Position numbers and translations under genes: made by a program | In this document: one piece after another, positions 18,640-30,495 of the stretch | How positions within the stretch are numbered: position 1 is the first letter of the stretch | How the letters are laid out: every line of letters starts with the position of its first letter | The notes under the pieces: model-generated | Seen by the model: only the letters and a program-made list of their open reading frames with translations | Database searches by the model: none | Told to the model about the DNA's origin: nothing | Origin: Saccoglossus kowalevskii | Taxonomy: Eukaryota; Hemichordata; Enteropneusta; Harrimaniidae | Length of the DNA: 34,810 bases | Direction of reading: 5' to 3' | Assembly: GCF_000003605.2 (NCBI RefSeq) | Contig: NW_003146296.1 | Span: 71,197 to 106,006, forward strand

Positions 18640-21265
18640 ACAAACAATACACATTCATGTGGTGGGTAATTAGACGGAGAAATGTACATCCGTGTGGCGG
18701 GTAATTGAACAAAGAAACACACATACATGTGGTGGGTAGTTAAACAAAAGAATACACATTCATGTGGTGGGTAATTAGACAGAGAAATACACATTCATGT
18801 AGTGGGTAATTAAATAAAGAAATACACATTCATGTGGTGGGTAATTAAATAAAGAAATACACATTCATGCGGTGGGTAATTAAATAAAGAAATACACATT
18901 CATGTGGTGGGTAATTAAATAAAGAAATACACATTCATGTGGTGGGTAATTAAATAAAGAAATATACTTTCATGTGGTGGGTATTTAAATAAAGAAATAC
19001 ACATTCATGTGGTGGGTAATTAAATAAAGAAATACACATTCATGTGNNNNNNNNNNNNNNNNNNNNNNNNNNNNNNNNNNNNNNNNNNNNNNNNNNNNNN
19101 NNNNNNNNNNNNNNNNNNNNNNNNNNNNNNATGTAGTGGGTAATTAAATAAAGAAATACACATTCATGTGGTGGGTAATTAAATAAAGAAATACACATTC
19201 ATGCGGTGGGTAATTAAATAAAGAAATACACATTCATGTGGTGGGTAATTAAATAAAGAAATACACATTCATGTGGTGGGTAATTAAATAAAGAAATATA
19301 CTTTCATGTGGTGGGTATTTAAATAAAGAAATACACATTCATGTGGTGGGTAATTAAATAAAGAAATACACATTCATGTGGTGGGTAATTAAATAAAGAA
19401 ATACACATTCGTGTGGTGGGTAATTAAATAAAGAAATACACATTCATGTGGCGGGTAATTAAATAAAGAAATACACATCCATGTGGTGGGTAATTAAATA
19501 AAGAAATACACATTCATGTGGTGGGTAATTAAATAAAGAAATACACATTCATGTGGTGGGTAATTAAATAAAGAAATACACATTCATGTGGTGGGTAATT
19601 AAATAAAAAATACACATTCATGTGGTGAGTAATTAAATAAAGAAATACACATTCATGTGGTGGGTAATTAAATAAAGAAACACACATTTATGTGGTGGGT
19701 AATTAGACAAAGAAACACACATTCATGTGGTGAGTAATTAAATAAAGAAATACACATTCATGTGGTGGGTAATTAAATAAAGAAATACACATCCATGTGG
19801 TGAGAAATTAAACAACGTAATACACATTCATGCGGTGAGTTATCAAACAAAGAAATGCACATCCATGTGGCAGGTAATTAAACAAAGATGTGCACATCCA
19901 TGTGGCAGGTAATTAAACAAAAATATGCACATTCATGTGGTGGGTAATTAGACAAAAAACACACATTCATGCGGTGAGTAATCAAACAAAGAAATTCACA
20001 TGCATGCAGTAGGTAATTAATTAAAGAAATGTACTTCCATGTGGTGGGCAATTAAATAAAAGAAATACATATCCATGTGGTAGGCAATTAAAAAAGAAAT
20101 ACACATTCATGTGGTGGGCAATTAAACAAAGTAATACACATTCATGCGGTGAGTAATCGAACAAAAAAATGCACATCTATGTGGCAGGTAATTAGACAAA
20201 GAAAAACATATCCATATGGTGGGTAATTAAACAAAGAAATACACGATCATGTGGTGGGCAATTAAACAAAGTAATACACATTCATGTGGTGGGTAATCAA
20301 ACAAAGAAATGCACATCCATGTGGCAGGTAATTAAACAAAGATATGCAAATCCATATGGTAGGTAATTAAACAAAGAAATACACATTCATGTGGTGAGTA
20401 ATCAAACAAAGAAATGCACATCCATGTGATGGCAATTGAACAAAGAAATACATATCCATGTGGTGGGCAATTAAACAAAGAAATACATATCCATGTGGTG
20501 GGCAATTAAACAAAGAAATACACATCCATGTGGTGGGCAATTAAACAAAGAAATACATATCCATGTGGTGGGCAATTAAACAAAGAAATACATATCCATG
20601 TGGTGGGCAATTGAACAAAGAAATACACATCCATGTGGTGGGCAATTAAACAAAGAAATACATATCCATGTGGTGGGCAATTACACAAAGAAATACATAT
20701 CCATGTGGTGGGCAATTACACAAAGAAATACATATCCATGTGGTGGGCAATTAAACAAAGAAATACATATCCATGTGGTGGGCAATTAAACAAAGAAATA
20801 CATATCCATGTGGTGGGCAATTAAACAAAGAAATACATATCCATGTGGTGGGCAATTAAACAAAGAAATACATATCCATGTGGTGGGCAATTAAACAAAG
20901 GAATACACTTTCAGGCGGTGGATGATTAAACAAAAGAAATACACATCCAATGTTTGGGTAATAAAACAAAGAAATACATATCCATGTGGTGGGCAATTAA
21001 ACAAAGAAATACATATCCATGTGGTGGGTAATTGAACAAAGAAATACACATCCATGTGGTGGGCAATTAAACAAAGAAATACATATCCATGTGGTGGGCA
21101 ATTAAACAGATATGCACATCCATGTGGTGAGTAATTAACTATAGACAATATAATAGAACTCTACTGTCTATGATTAAACAAAGAGATGTATATTCGTGTG
21201 CTGGACAATTAAACAGAAATAAACATCCTTGTGGTGGGTAATTTAAAATAGAAATATGCATCACC
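18640..21265. repeat. 35-bp minisatellite, about 70 units, with assembly gap
   Basis: The 35-bp unit reads GTAATTAAATAAAG followed by AAATACACATTCATGTGGTGG. The left and middle parts are this type; from about 20440 to 21130 most units are a second type (GCAATTAAACAAAG then AAATACATATCCATGTGGTGG). The stretch 19840-20430 mixes both with decayed units, and both outer edges are diverged. A gap of 84 Ns lies at 19047-19130. Because 35 is not a multiple of 3, the open frames here cycle through a 35-residue super-repeat and are not genes. Confidence 0.97.
19047..19130. other. Assembly gap (84 N)
   Basis: This run of N lies inside the 35-bp array. The 250 bp before it (18797-19046) and the 250 bp after it (19131-19380) are identical, including rare unit variants, so the gap is probably an unmerged overlap. 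Confidence 0.98.
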
Positions 21266-21914
21266 ATTTCGGGACAATTGTTTGGATGCGCATGTTTATC
21301 CCTCCTTGAATACGAGTTCCCACACACCATCTGAGGCTATTAACACCCCGCCATGTTACTATCATGCGTACTTGGGGTCACACTATGTGACCAAGCAACA
21401 CAAACACATAGATTGGCCGACACATCAATTGTTGAAACAAGGTACCGTTGAAGTTTATTTGTTTGGCGATAAAAAGGGTGCCGAAAAGCATACTTGAATT
21501 TCGATTAACAGCTTTGAATTCCTCCATTCTGAACCACTACAGTGGATCTCAGTTATTCAGTCATCGGGGAAGTGGGTACATCGGGCTACATATGACTTGG
21601 ACAGTATAATCAACATTCCTTGTACCTGGACAGTTGAGATATACTGCGTATGCAACCGATAACCATGCTTACTAATGATTATTTTATTTTATTTATATCG
21701 AGCTAGCATGTACATCAAAGATTAACAGTCTAGGTGCAGTATGGTCTTGGTTGCCACATAGCAACCACGTAATAGTCGAACATTTATTGATGTTATGGGG
21801 TGGCACATTTTTGGTTTCACACATCTCATGCATAAATCACTGTCTATTTGGAAATTCTCAAAAAACGGTCGCCACCTCCTCCCTGATTATATAACCCCGA
21901 CAGATTATAGAAAG
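21266..21914. other. Unique spacer between two minisatellites
   Basis: No gene is recognised. An X-box-like palindrome, GGTTGC-CACATA-GCAACC, lies at 21749-21766. The rest is unremarkable AT-rich DNA. Confidence 0.6.
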
Positions 21915-22380
21915 AAAAAAACACACGGCCCAGCAATGGGCAACCATGCAATAGTACTATGGCCCGGTAATCTGGAACCATGGAATTGAAACAAGGCTCT
22001 GAACAGATAACCATGGAACATATGGCCCAGTTAGACTGATATCAACGGAACAGTTACATGGCCAAGTAATGGATAACATGGAACAGCCACATGCCCCGCC
22101 TGTAATGGCAGCCGTGGAACAGTCACATGACCCAGCTATTGGGAAACCATGGAAAAGTCAAATGGTCCAGTACTGGGCAACTATCACAGTCACATGGACC
22201 AGTAACGAAGAGCCATGGCATAGTCACGTGACCCAGTAACGGTCAACAGTCACATATGACCCATTGATCATTGAAAAATCTTCTGGTTCAGAAATGGGCA
22301 ACCTTGAAACAGTCACATGTGGCCCAGAAATAATTAAACATGGAACGATCCAGTAACGGGTAACCATGAAACGTGGAGCA
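21915..22380. repeat. Decayed ~35-bp minisatellite
   Basis: Degenerate tandem units of about 34-40 bp read roughly GTCACATGACCCAGTAATGG then GCAACCATGGAACA. About a dozen are recognisable, with many substitutions and small indels and no homogeneous core, so the array looks old. Its unit is unrelated to the nearby 35-bp array. Confidence 0.8.
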
Positions 22381-24914
22381 TATCACGTTCAATAATTTAT
22401 CGTGACAACGTGTCTGGTACAATATAATCATAACTGTTTTGCAACCACAGCTGGAACCTGATACAGTACACATTTTATGATGGTTTACACATGCTTTTAC
22501 ATCGACATCACAATCGTTAACATTCTACCGACTTGTGGCAAAACTTTCTATAGAAACGAAACCGGGGTTACAGGCGTATGTTTACAAAAGAGGGAGGGCG
22601 TGGGAGGGCTATAGTTGGAACATACTAGTGTATTATTACGCGCAGCAGACAGATATATAATAGCAGTGTCCGAACTCTTTAGACCGGCGTATGGAATTAC
22701 CACTATACAATACATCTACACTGAAGAGCTACGGTATGCCTGGCATGTTTACCTTGTGCAGGCCGCACTTGCCAACTTGTCGCATGCCAAAGAGAGAAAA
22801 AACGTTATTTCGACGACCTCCTCGAACGAGGTGCTGTCAAACGAGCTCAGACTTTGAGATCCCTGAATCAATACTTGAAACAGTTCTGTTTGTAAGGACG
22901 CCGTTGACAAGTATAGTGCTTGAACTTTTGAAATAGGCAACCGTGTTCTTTTTTGAGAGTCAACTTCAGGCTTTATCATACCTAACGGACCCTGTGACAT
23001 TTTTAACACTCGTTAAGAAAGTCAAGAGTTTTTAGAGAGAGAAAATTCGCTGCGTTCTTTTTTTATTTAAGAGGGACCATTATAAAATCGGAAGTAGAAA
23101 CTATTGTGAATATTTTTTTCTTTCGCGGAGTTTGAGCTACATTCTTTTTGTAATCAATTTTTTATTTTTGTTTTATAAATATAATTTTGTTTTTAGTACT
23201 TTTCACTGTAGCAAATGTTCTCTGTGCAAACTTTCTAATGGTCAAACCTTAAATTTTAAAATATTTAGAATTGCCTCTTGGGCTCGTATCGCTCGGTACA
23301 ATGGGCATGTCGTGATAATTATTGTTTCTCGCCGTGTTACAAATAAAAATTGTAAAAATGAGAAATTGTGCTATAATTGCATTTTTATGTAAAAAAGCAG
23401 CTTGTAAACTAAATGGTTCAACATCCCGCATTAAACCGACACTTTTAGTTAATGAATAGTTAAAATTCATTTGTAAAAAAGTTATAAAGCAAATAATTCG
23501 TTAAGTAAGCTAAAAATAGAGTCAGTTATAAATCCACGGCAAATCTAGCGCGAGTACGTCTTTGAAAGGAACGCATATATCTTAGTTCGTAATAAGAGTG
23601 CATTGAAGTCGGTGTCTTTTGATTTTACAGTGCACGTGTTTCGTTTTACGTATATAAATCGTGGTCCTTGTTTCATTCACGTTTCAGTTAGAAGTTTATG
23701 AGCACTGAACTGAACACTGAGCGAGTGAAATCGATCATTTATCAAAAACACGTGAATGAGTTCTCATTAAATATATATATATATATATATATATGTACAC
23801 CAGAACTGCTGCACCTGTGAAACGTGGAAATTTCGTCACAGGCTGCGGGAACAGCGGTTATTAAAGGAGTGACTCGTTTGTGAATTACAAGACATTTTTG
23901 AGTTACGATGCATCTGTCGGTTGAGATGTGGACTGATATGGTGTACTGTGATTATAGGTTAACTATTAAGATTGAAATATATAATATAAAAATATAAACA
24001 CACACATTAAATAAAGGAAAGCTAAAATTGTAAAGCAGTATTATTTTGAAAACAATAATAGCTCACAACTCTTTGAAAAACAAATGATTTGACAATTTAC
24101 TGCCATCTCACATCTCATAGTGTCTAATAGTCAGTTCCTTAGCGAAGACTATTAAACAAATTACCGCTAAATTATGAAAAAATATAAGAATACGTTAGGA
24201 ACCATAATTTTGATTCCGTCATAAAAGTAAAAAAGTTATATTGTCCAATAATGTTTTATATTAAATATTGCAAAAAAACACTAAAGAATATTATCATAAA
24301 TAATAGTATTTTACTATCAACAGAATAGTGATTTACTTGAAAATAAAACTTAACTTTAATCTGTCCATAGAACCAACTAAATAATGTATTTAAATATTAG
24401 TAGTAACAATTATTATTTTCTACGACGTTATTGATTTTTCAAACCTAATTGAAAACGTGAGCGCTTGGCCAAACAGGAAATATTGATAAAAAATTGATTG
24501 TCGAAATGCTTGGCTTGGGAATAGAATAATACAGTGGTAATTTTAAGTTGCATTCTGAGGTAATCCATATAGCCGTTTTTGATGTTCTGAATGTGCGCAT
24601 TGCGGAGGGGGGGGGGATTCGCCAGGATTATGTCTTATTTCGAATTACTGTAAATTGCAGTAATTCGGAACACGGGCGAAACTTTGTGAATCCGAAAATA
24701 ATTATTCTGACACACGATCAAATAGCACTGACATTTTTAATACTTAGTGTATACTTCTCATAAATATGTCACGTGATTGTCTCAATATCACCAATAAAAA
24801 TTAGGTTGCGAAAGATTTATTGACAAAATTCATAATAATCATAAAACAAGCAAACATAACAGGTTTTACTGTGTACAAGCCTAGATGCAGTTACTATTAT
24901 CACATGAAAGTTAA
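22381..24914. other. AT-rich gene-poor DNA
   Basis: No gene is recognised. It contains a (TA)n microsatellite at 23771-23794 and a 10-nt G run at 24607-24616. Overlapping frames on both strands at 22615-23009 are mildly protein-like but lack any domain. Confidence 0.6.
23771..23794. repeat. (AT)n microsatellite
   Basis: Twelve AT dinucleotides without interruption. Confidence 0.95.
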
Positions 24915-25039
24915 AGCGCTACAATCGAACCACCGCGTCCTGTTCGATATGGGACCCATGGCAACGTATACAACGCGTGTAAAATACATTGTTTGTTTAC
25001 ATGAAATTCGAACACGCGTTTCGCGACGACCACCGCGCT
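24915..25039. mobile_element. TTAA-flanked MITE, copy 2 (inverted relative to copy 1)
   Basis: This is homologous along its length to the reverse complement of 7410-7527: the AGCGCGGTGGTCGTCGCG end, GTGTTCGAATTTCATGTAA, TTTTACACGCGTTGTATACG and CCCATATCGA segments are all shared with scattered changes. The left flank is TTAA (24911-24914); the right flank is TCAA (25040-25043), one change from TTAA. The plus-strand frame at 24820-25374 runs straight through it and is therefore not a gene. A weak third fragment in copy 1 orientation may lie at about 25390-25470. Confidence 0.75.
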
Positions 25040-28000
25040 TCAAACAAAATAAAAATGGAATAATGTCGCTATGGTCTTCTACTTCAGTAGTATGCAGACT
25101 TTCTCATTGTGAGAAGTGGTGGCGATGGCGTTGGTTTACTGTCATGAACCGCTTGAACTACGTCGTATCTGCACATGGAGAGGGGGGCAAATGGTGGGTT
25201 CAGTTTAAATGGTCAAGGGTCACGTCAGATTTGAGTTTTAATATTTCACAATCCGCATTCGTATTTATACTAAAACCCAGTTTGTCACTTGACCAACGTC
25301 AAGTTTGTGGAGTCGGAGTCCGGCTTGCCGAATTCACATTATCTGGCAAGTTTGAATGTCTATGTAAGCGATAGATAACGTGATGATCGCCCTGTAGCGC
25401 GCGTTCACATTTTGTGTAATCAAATACACATCATGCGTCGTTATGCGTCGTTGGTGACCAATGTCAAACGCGATTCGCTGCGAAGGCCGTTGCGATGACC
25501 GTTGCGATGACCGGTGACTGAAGGTTCATAATTTACAAAAAGTAGTTCAGATATTACAATTGTTTTTTGTTTTTTTCAAACGATCCAATAGACAAGGAAT
25601 AGCTTTGCCAAATTCCCGAGAGGCAGGCAAACTTTCCTCCGTGTTAACGGCGACCTTCTTTAAGCTACCCAATTCAATTCAATTTATTTAGTTATTTCGG
25701 TCGAGACATGCTGACACTTTTACCTTTATCCTGTGATTCGCCTGTGTCCTCTCACCGGCACACAAACCCGGTCAAGTTTGAGCACACTTCAAGTTGAAAA
25801 GCGCAACTTGTCTACACTTTGACGAAGCAAAGTACGCTGTCACAACAAATATTTACACAAAATGTACTTCAGACCGCATATTTATTTACAGAAAGTGAGT
25901 AGAATATTAGTTTTCAAATAAGGTGGTGATTTTTTGAACCCGTGCTATCATCACTCCATGTTTACTATGTCATCCAATGCAACGTGCAGACGTATAGTCA
26001 TGCGACGTGATAAGAGATGTCTACGACCCTAGCTGATAAACTCTACCGATGGCATCATTTGTAATTTTTGTAATTCTTGTTCAAATCCGTGTCACGTTCC
26101 CTTAAACATAAACTATAACCGCCGATGGTAATACTGTGTAAAGCCAAGTGTACAATTGAATATTACTGTGACAATACCCGCACTAGACGTCCGAGTGTAC
26201 GTTCAATCAATGACTGCTCTCTCGGGATCTCATTGCAAGTACACGGTTCTAACCGAGCGAACTAATGAACCTTTGCTGACCCAACTAAAAGTAATCCAGG
26301 GCAACATAGGAGGCTGTTCGCTTGTTTTGTGAATTTCAGCAACTTTTAACATCATCATCCTCCTCATCAAAGCCCTCTGGCGATACAGAACGGAAAGTCT
26401 TGTACGTTTTGTACGACTGGTGAACTTTCTTCACACTCTATCAATGTTTTTTTTTACACCTCCATTGCAACACTGTGCTGCTCATGATACTGATACTTAC
26501 GTGGGACAAGACTGTTGTTGTTTGTTTGTTGTTTTTTTGAACTTTTAAAGTGGGACATAGAAATAAATCAGTCTCGATGCCATTTCAATTGTAGCCCTTC
26601 CATTTTTCTCCGTCTTACATCTCTACAATAGGGTGTTTACGACTGGCGTGATTTATTCTAATTGATCTCTGTTTGAAACCTTCTCATCGTACTTCCTTTC
26701 AAGTTGTTTTACTACGTCCCCGGGCTGACTTATATCCAATGTACGAATTTCACAGTTAACAATCGTGGTACTATCAAATTGTCTGAAAATCTAATGTTGC
26801 CCCGGGCATCGAATTATCATGCCCACCAGTTTAACTAATTTGTTTGCGACGTTTGGATCACGAGCGCCCGTTGATCCGACGGCACGGTGACACATTCCAT
26901 GCACTGGACAGTATATCTTTGGATGATCTAATCTCCTCGTATAAGCTAGTATAATTTAATCGTAGTTGAGCGAGTCTAAATTTACTGTCCAATAACTGGA
27001 GATAAATTACTTGGGGGAAACATCCCAGGGGACCGCTCTCGTCATTAACCACCACGGAGGTAGAACGGGGAATGTTTCGTGAACACATGGTCAACCCACA
27101 ACAATTAACAACAAGAGTTTCTATCTGACAATAACAACCAGCTTTTCACGGTCCGAATAGTGAAATGATAACCCTGAAACAAACTGCTGACAAAACAGCT
27201 CTTATTAACATTCTATGTATCTAACGCATTGAAGTATAGAAGACGCCTTTAATCGGTACAGACATCCCGCCGGCGTCCCCATGGACACCAGTGTCTTAGC
27301 GTTGCATCGGCGCCGATTGATCTGCCCCCGAGACTAATGGTCATACAAAGCGAGGGGGGACAGTTATTAAGGCGGGCTAACGAGACAAATTACACCAAAT
27401 TCCATCTATCAATCGTAACGGATGGACAAGCAACTGGGGTTATTATTAGCAGAGGTGTAAGTGTGGTTCTGTTTTAGTTTGACTCTACAGGTGGCCGCGT
27501 GAACTGCAGAGTGTTGCTATCAATTCTCGAACAAATAGACAACCAAACAACTTTGGGTAATAATGTTTGTGGCGAAGATTGTTGCTCACTATTTTGGTAC
27601 TTTATTGGGGAGGGATAAGAGATTGATGCCCCAAAGAAAAGGTTATTAATTCTGTGCATGCCGGACGGTAATACGTGTGTGCCGCTTGGCAAAATTTAAA
27701 TAGAGCGGCTATCACTTAAAACACTGAAGGCTCGGCTATTACCGTTAATCAAATAACGTGTCAGGGTCCCAACAACAACGTACTTAGAAGGTGTTGTGAA
27801 CCTTGACAACTGGGGATACCGTACTAATCACCCCAAACATTACCATTTTCGCCCGCTATTTTTAATTTACAGAAAGCTGAATTAGTTTGTTAACTAATTC
27901 GCGTCGTAACTTGCATAATGCAGTTGTTTATCTTGGCCCAAATATGGCTTATATACGGTGGGATATATCCACAACTTTTTCAGACATTCCAAGTGCTTCA

Positions 28001-29612
28001 ATGATCACAGTCTTGCTTTGGCGACATTGGTGTGTGCGTGTGGACATCCGTGTAATTATATTTCCGTCCTGTAATTAGCAATATTTACGACTTCACAGCT
28101 GTTCCCCGAACACAAAAGTGCTGTTGTTCAGAGCGTCAGACAAGATACGCGTTATCATCGGGGCTTAGAGCACAATGACCATACAGATAACACAGTTATT
28201 AAACATGTCAATTAATTTCGGCGTCTACTTCAGATTTATACATTTATTCTTTTAAAAAAAATGGATTGTCAAATAGGTGTGGGTAGAGGGAGATAGGAAA
28301 AGTAAATTTCGGGGAGAAGAGGGGCGAAAATCTAGATATATTCAACCGCCCTGGAAAGGCTGATCAACTCTTGCAAAATGCAGACTAAACAACGCATTTG
28401 TGATATTTAAATGTGTTGTACATAGTATGAACATTGTTTCTACTAAAAAGAAAAAAAAACACTTCCCAATTTGTATCCGACGTGTTTTCATTCCCCTTTG
28501 GCCCACCTCGTCGACTATTTTGGTTAAATACATTGAATGTAATTTTGACCTGTGACCTGAGGACCAAAAGGCAATGTATTGTATTCAAAGTACAGTCATC
28601 AATTATATAATGCCATATAATGCCTCTATTGTTACGTTTTGTAGGTTAGTTTTAAAGTGGGTGCCCGAGTCGTCGTTCAACAATTGTCACGGAATCCCGT
28701 GTATTAAAAGCGTGTTCTGTTTCAGTCGTCTGTCGCCATTGGAACGACGACGACAAGAACACCGGCAACCGTGTAATCTAATGTACAGTTCTTCGATCTC
28801 ATTGTTTAAGCTAATACTAGTTGCAATTCTTACACGTATATATTAAAATAGTAGTACTCGACTTGTATGCAACGTATAGAGTTCTGCCGTGTGGATATTC
28901 AACGCCGTGAATTTAAGACAGCAAAGCGTTGAACTACAATATCTCTCTATCGCAGAAGATTACCTTGGGGGCATACAAGATTAATAATAATAATAATCAA
29001 CATCATTATCACAAACAACATCATGATGATGAATGATGAGTGATGGACTGGAGAAATGCACATATTCCTGTGATTTATAATAATTGCGGCATCAATGGTC
29101 ACATTTAAAGAATATAAATATAGTCGGCACTCTCCAAATGTCACGAACAACGCCCACGTAACTATCGTCCTTTCTCACAATAGCTTTTACCATCAATTCT
29201 GAAGAGCATTAAGAAAGAACCAACTATCTTCAAAAGATGTACCTCGTAAATAAATGAACACAAGCATACATTTGTAAAATGTTTTCTTGCCCTTTTAATG
29301 CAATGAAATATAGTAGAGAAGACAGCTTTAGGCGACCACACGTACTGGGACACGATTTTAGTTTTCCAAACGCTGTACAATTGGGACTTCAAAGGACGCA
29401 TGCGCCACTGAAACTTTAGCCTCGTAACAATGTATTACTTTAATGATTACCAACGGCAAATGTTGTAGGACTGGAGGATTTGGGGGGGGGGGGGGTAAAT
29501 TGTTTTCACATCTATTAGACGACAAATATATTCACATCACCCCCAATTACTTTTACACTGTGATATTAATTTTCCTTCCTCAATTCTTTCAAGTGTATTT
29601 GTTGCAAACAAC
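25040..29612. other. Gene-poor DNA
   Basis: No gene is recognised in about 4.5 kb. Small direct repeats occur near 25435-25510 (GCGTCGTTAT-type 10-mers, then CCGTTGCGATGA 12-mers). A 14-nt G run is at 29482-29495. Minus-strand frames at 26858-27094 and 27474-27692 are plausible-looking but unsupported. Confidence 0.6.
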
Positions 29613-29614
29613 TA

Positions 29615-29786
29615 CATCGTAACCTCGTTATAATGACCACCTTTATAATGAGCTTTCTGATATAATGAACACATTGCATGTCTCTCACCCACAACATTGT
29701 ATTATGCACTTCATTATAGTGAACACTCCACTTCAACAAACTAACTGTATGTGCTCCAAAGAGTTAGTTATAACTAGGTTACAGTG
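29615..29786. mobile_element. 172-bp pogo/Tigger-like MITE
   Basis: The element is bounded by TA at 29613-29614 and 29787-29788. Its left end is CATCGTAACCTCGTTATAA; the right end on the opposite strand is CACTGTAACCTAGTTATAA, matching at 16 of 19. The ACCTCGTTATAA type of terminus with a TA target duplication is typical of pogo/Tigger members of the Tc1/mariner superfamily. There is no transposase, so it is non-autonomous. The interior contains several TATAATGA-type repeats of the terminal motif. Confidence 0.8.
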
Positions 29787-29932
29787 TACCACCACATAGC
29801 TTCAAATTCGATAAATGCGACAACGAATAATACAGAAGTGAATTTACGTCACAATCATCATAATAAATTTGCAAATATGTGTGGAAATTTTGTTCATTAA
29901 AGATAAAAATACACAAAAGCCTAATTATTCAA

Positions 29933-30495
29933 TTAGCCACCGAATGGAGCGAATGGCCGCCGAGATCTCATTGAGAGCGTGAGGTCAACGAGACTTTTTT
30001 TTTCTCTTCTCAAATAGTGTTTGTATTCTCCTCTGTCATCAAGTTCACTGTTCCATTGATCTATGTAACCATGGTATTTAGAATAGCGGCTCTCCCGATA
30101 TCCGCTATCTCGGCGGGCATCTGTGTCTAACTGGATAATAGGTGACGGTCGACAATATATCATTCTGTTGATACAAGTCGGCGTGCTCTCGGCAATTGCA
30201 GTTGGATTTTACAGTGAGTCGTATATATTCATACGCTTGATGGTCCAGTTAAAAAACTCCAGTCATACGTCAGTTTTAGTCGGTCGGTAAAGTTGTACAA
30301 TAGCCTTAAAAAAGTTGAGATCAAACTGAATATTGATCTTCCAACCATACTTTCAGTGAAGTGGATACATACCAACCCATAATCTTTCCCGGCAAAATTG
30401 TTGTACAACATTTCGAATATTTCCCTGTTTACTATTTCACAATACCTTTTTTTTGTGTATCTGTTAGATTCGGAGTGGGCATATTGTCCCATCGA
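29933..30495 (-). CDS. Candidate pair of coding exons, unknown product
   Basis: This is a weak call. Minus-strand 30495-30373 reads MGQYAHSESNRYTKK... to ...AGKDYGL and ends at a donor TTG|GTATGT. An acceptor CTATTATCCAG|TTAG lies at 30131/30130, in the same phase (0). It continues LDTDARRDSGYRES... for 65 residues to ...RSRRPFAPFGG and a stop at 29933. The intron would be 242 nt. The joined 105-residue sequence is polar and charged with several dibasic sites (KK, RR, RR-EKK, RSRR), as in a peptide precursor or a cytoplasmic tail. No signal peptide or upstream exon is visible, and the acceptor before 30495 is poor. I recognise no family; both frames could be chance. Confidence 0.22.

Noticed and set aside
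20506-21148. Cys/His-rich repeated frames in the 35-bp array (PPHGYVFLC type)
   Set aside because: The 35-bp period shifts frame each unit, so the apparent protein repeat is just the array read in three frames.
24820-25374. 184-codon plus-strand frame
   Set aside because: It runs through a MITE and its flanks, has no domain, and is rich in Trp and Tyr in an unprotein-like way.
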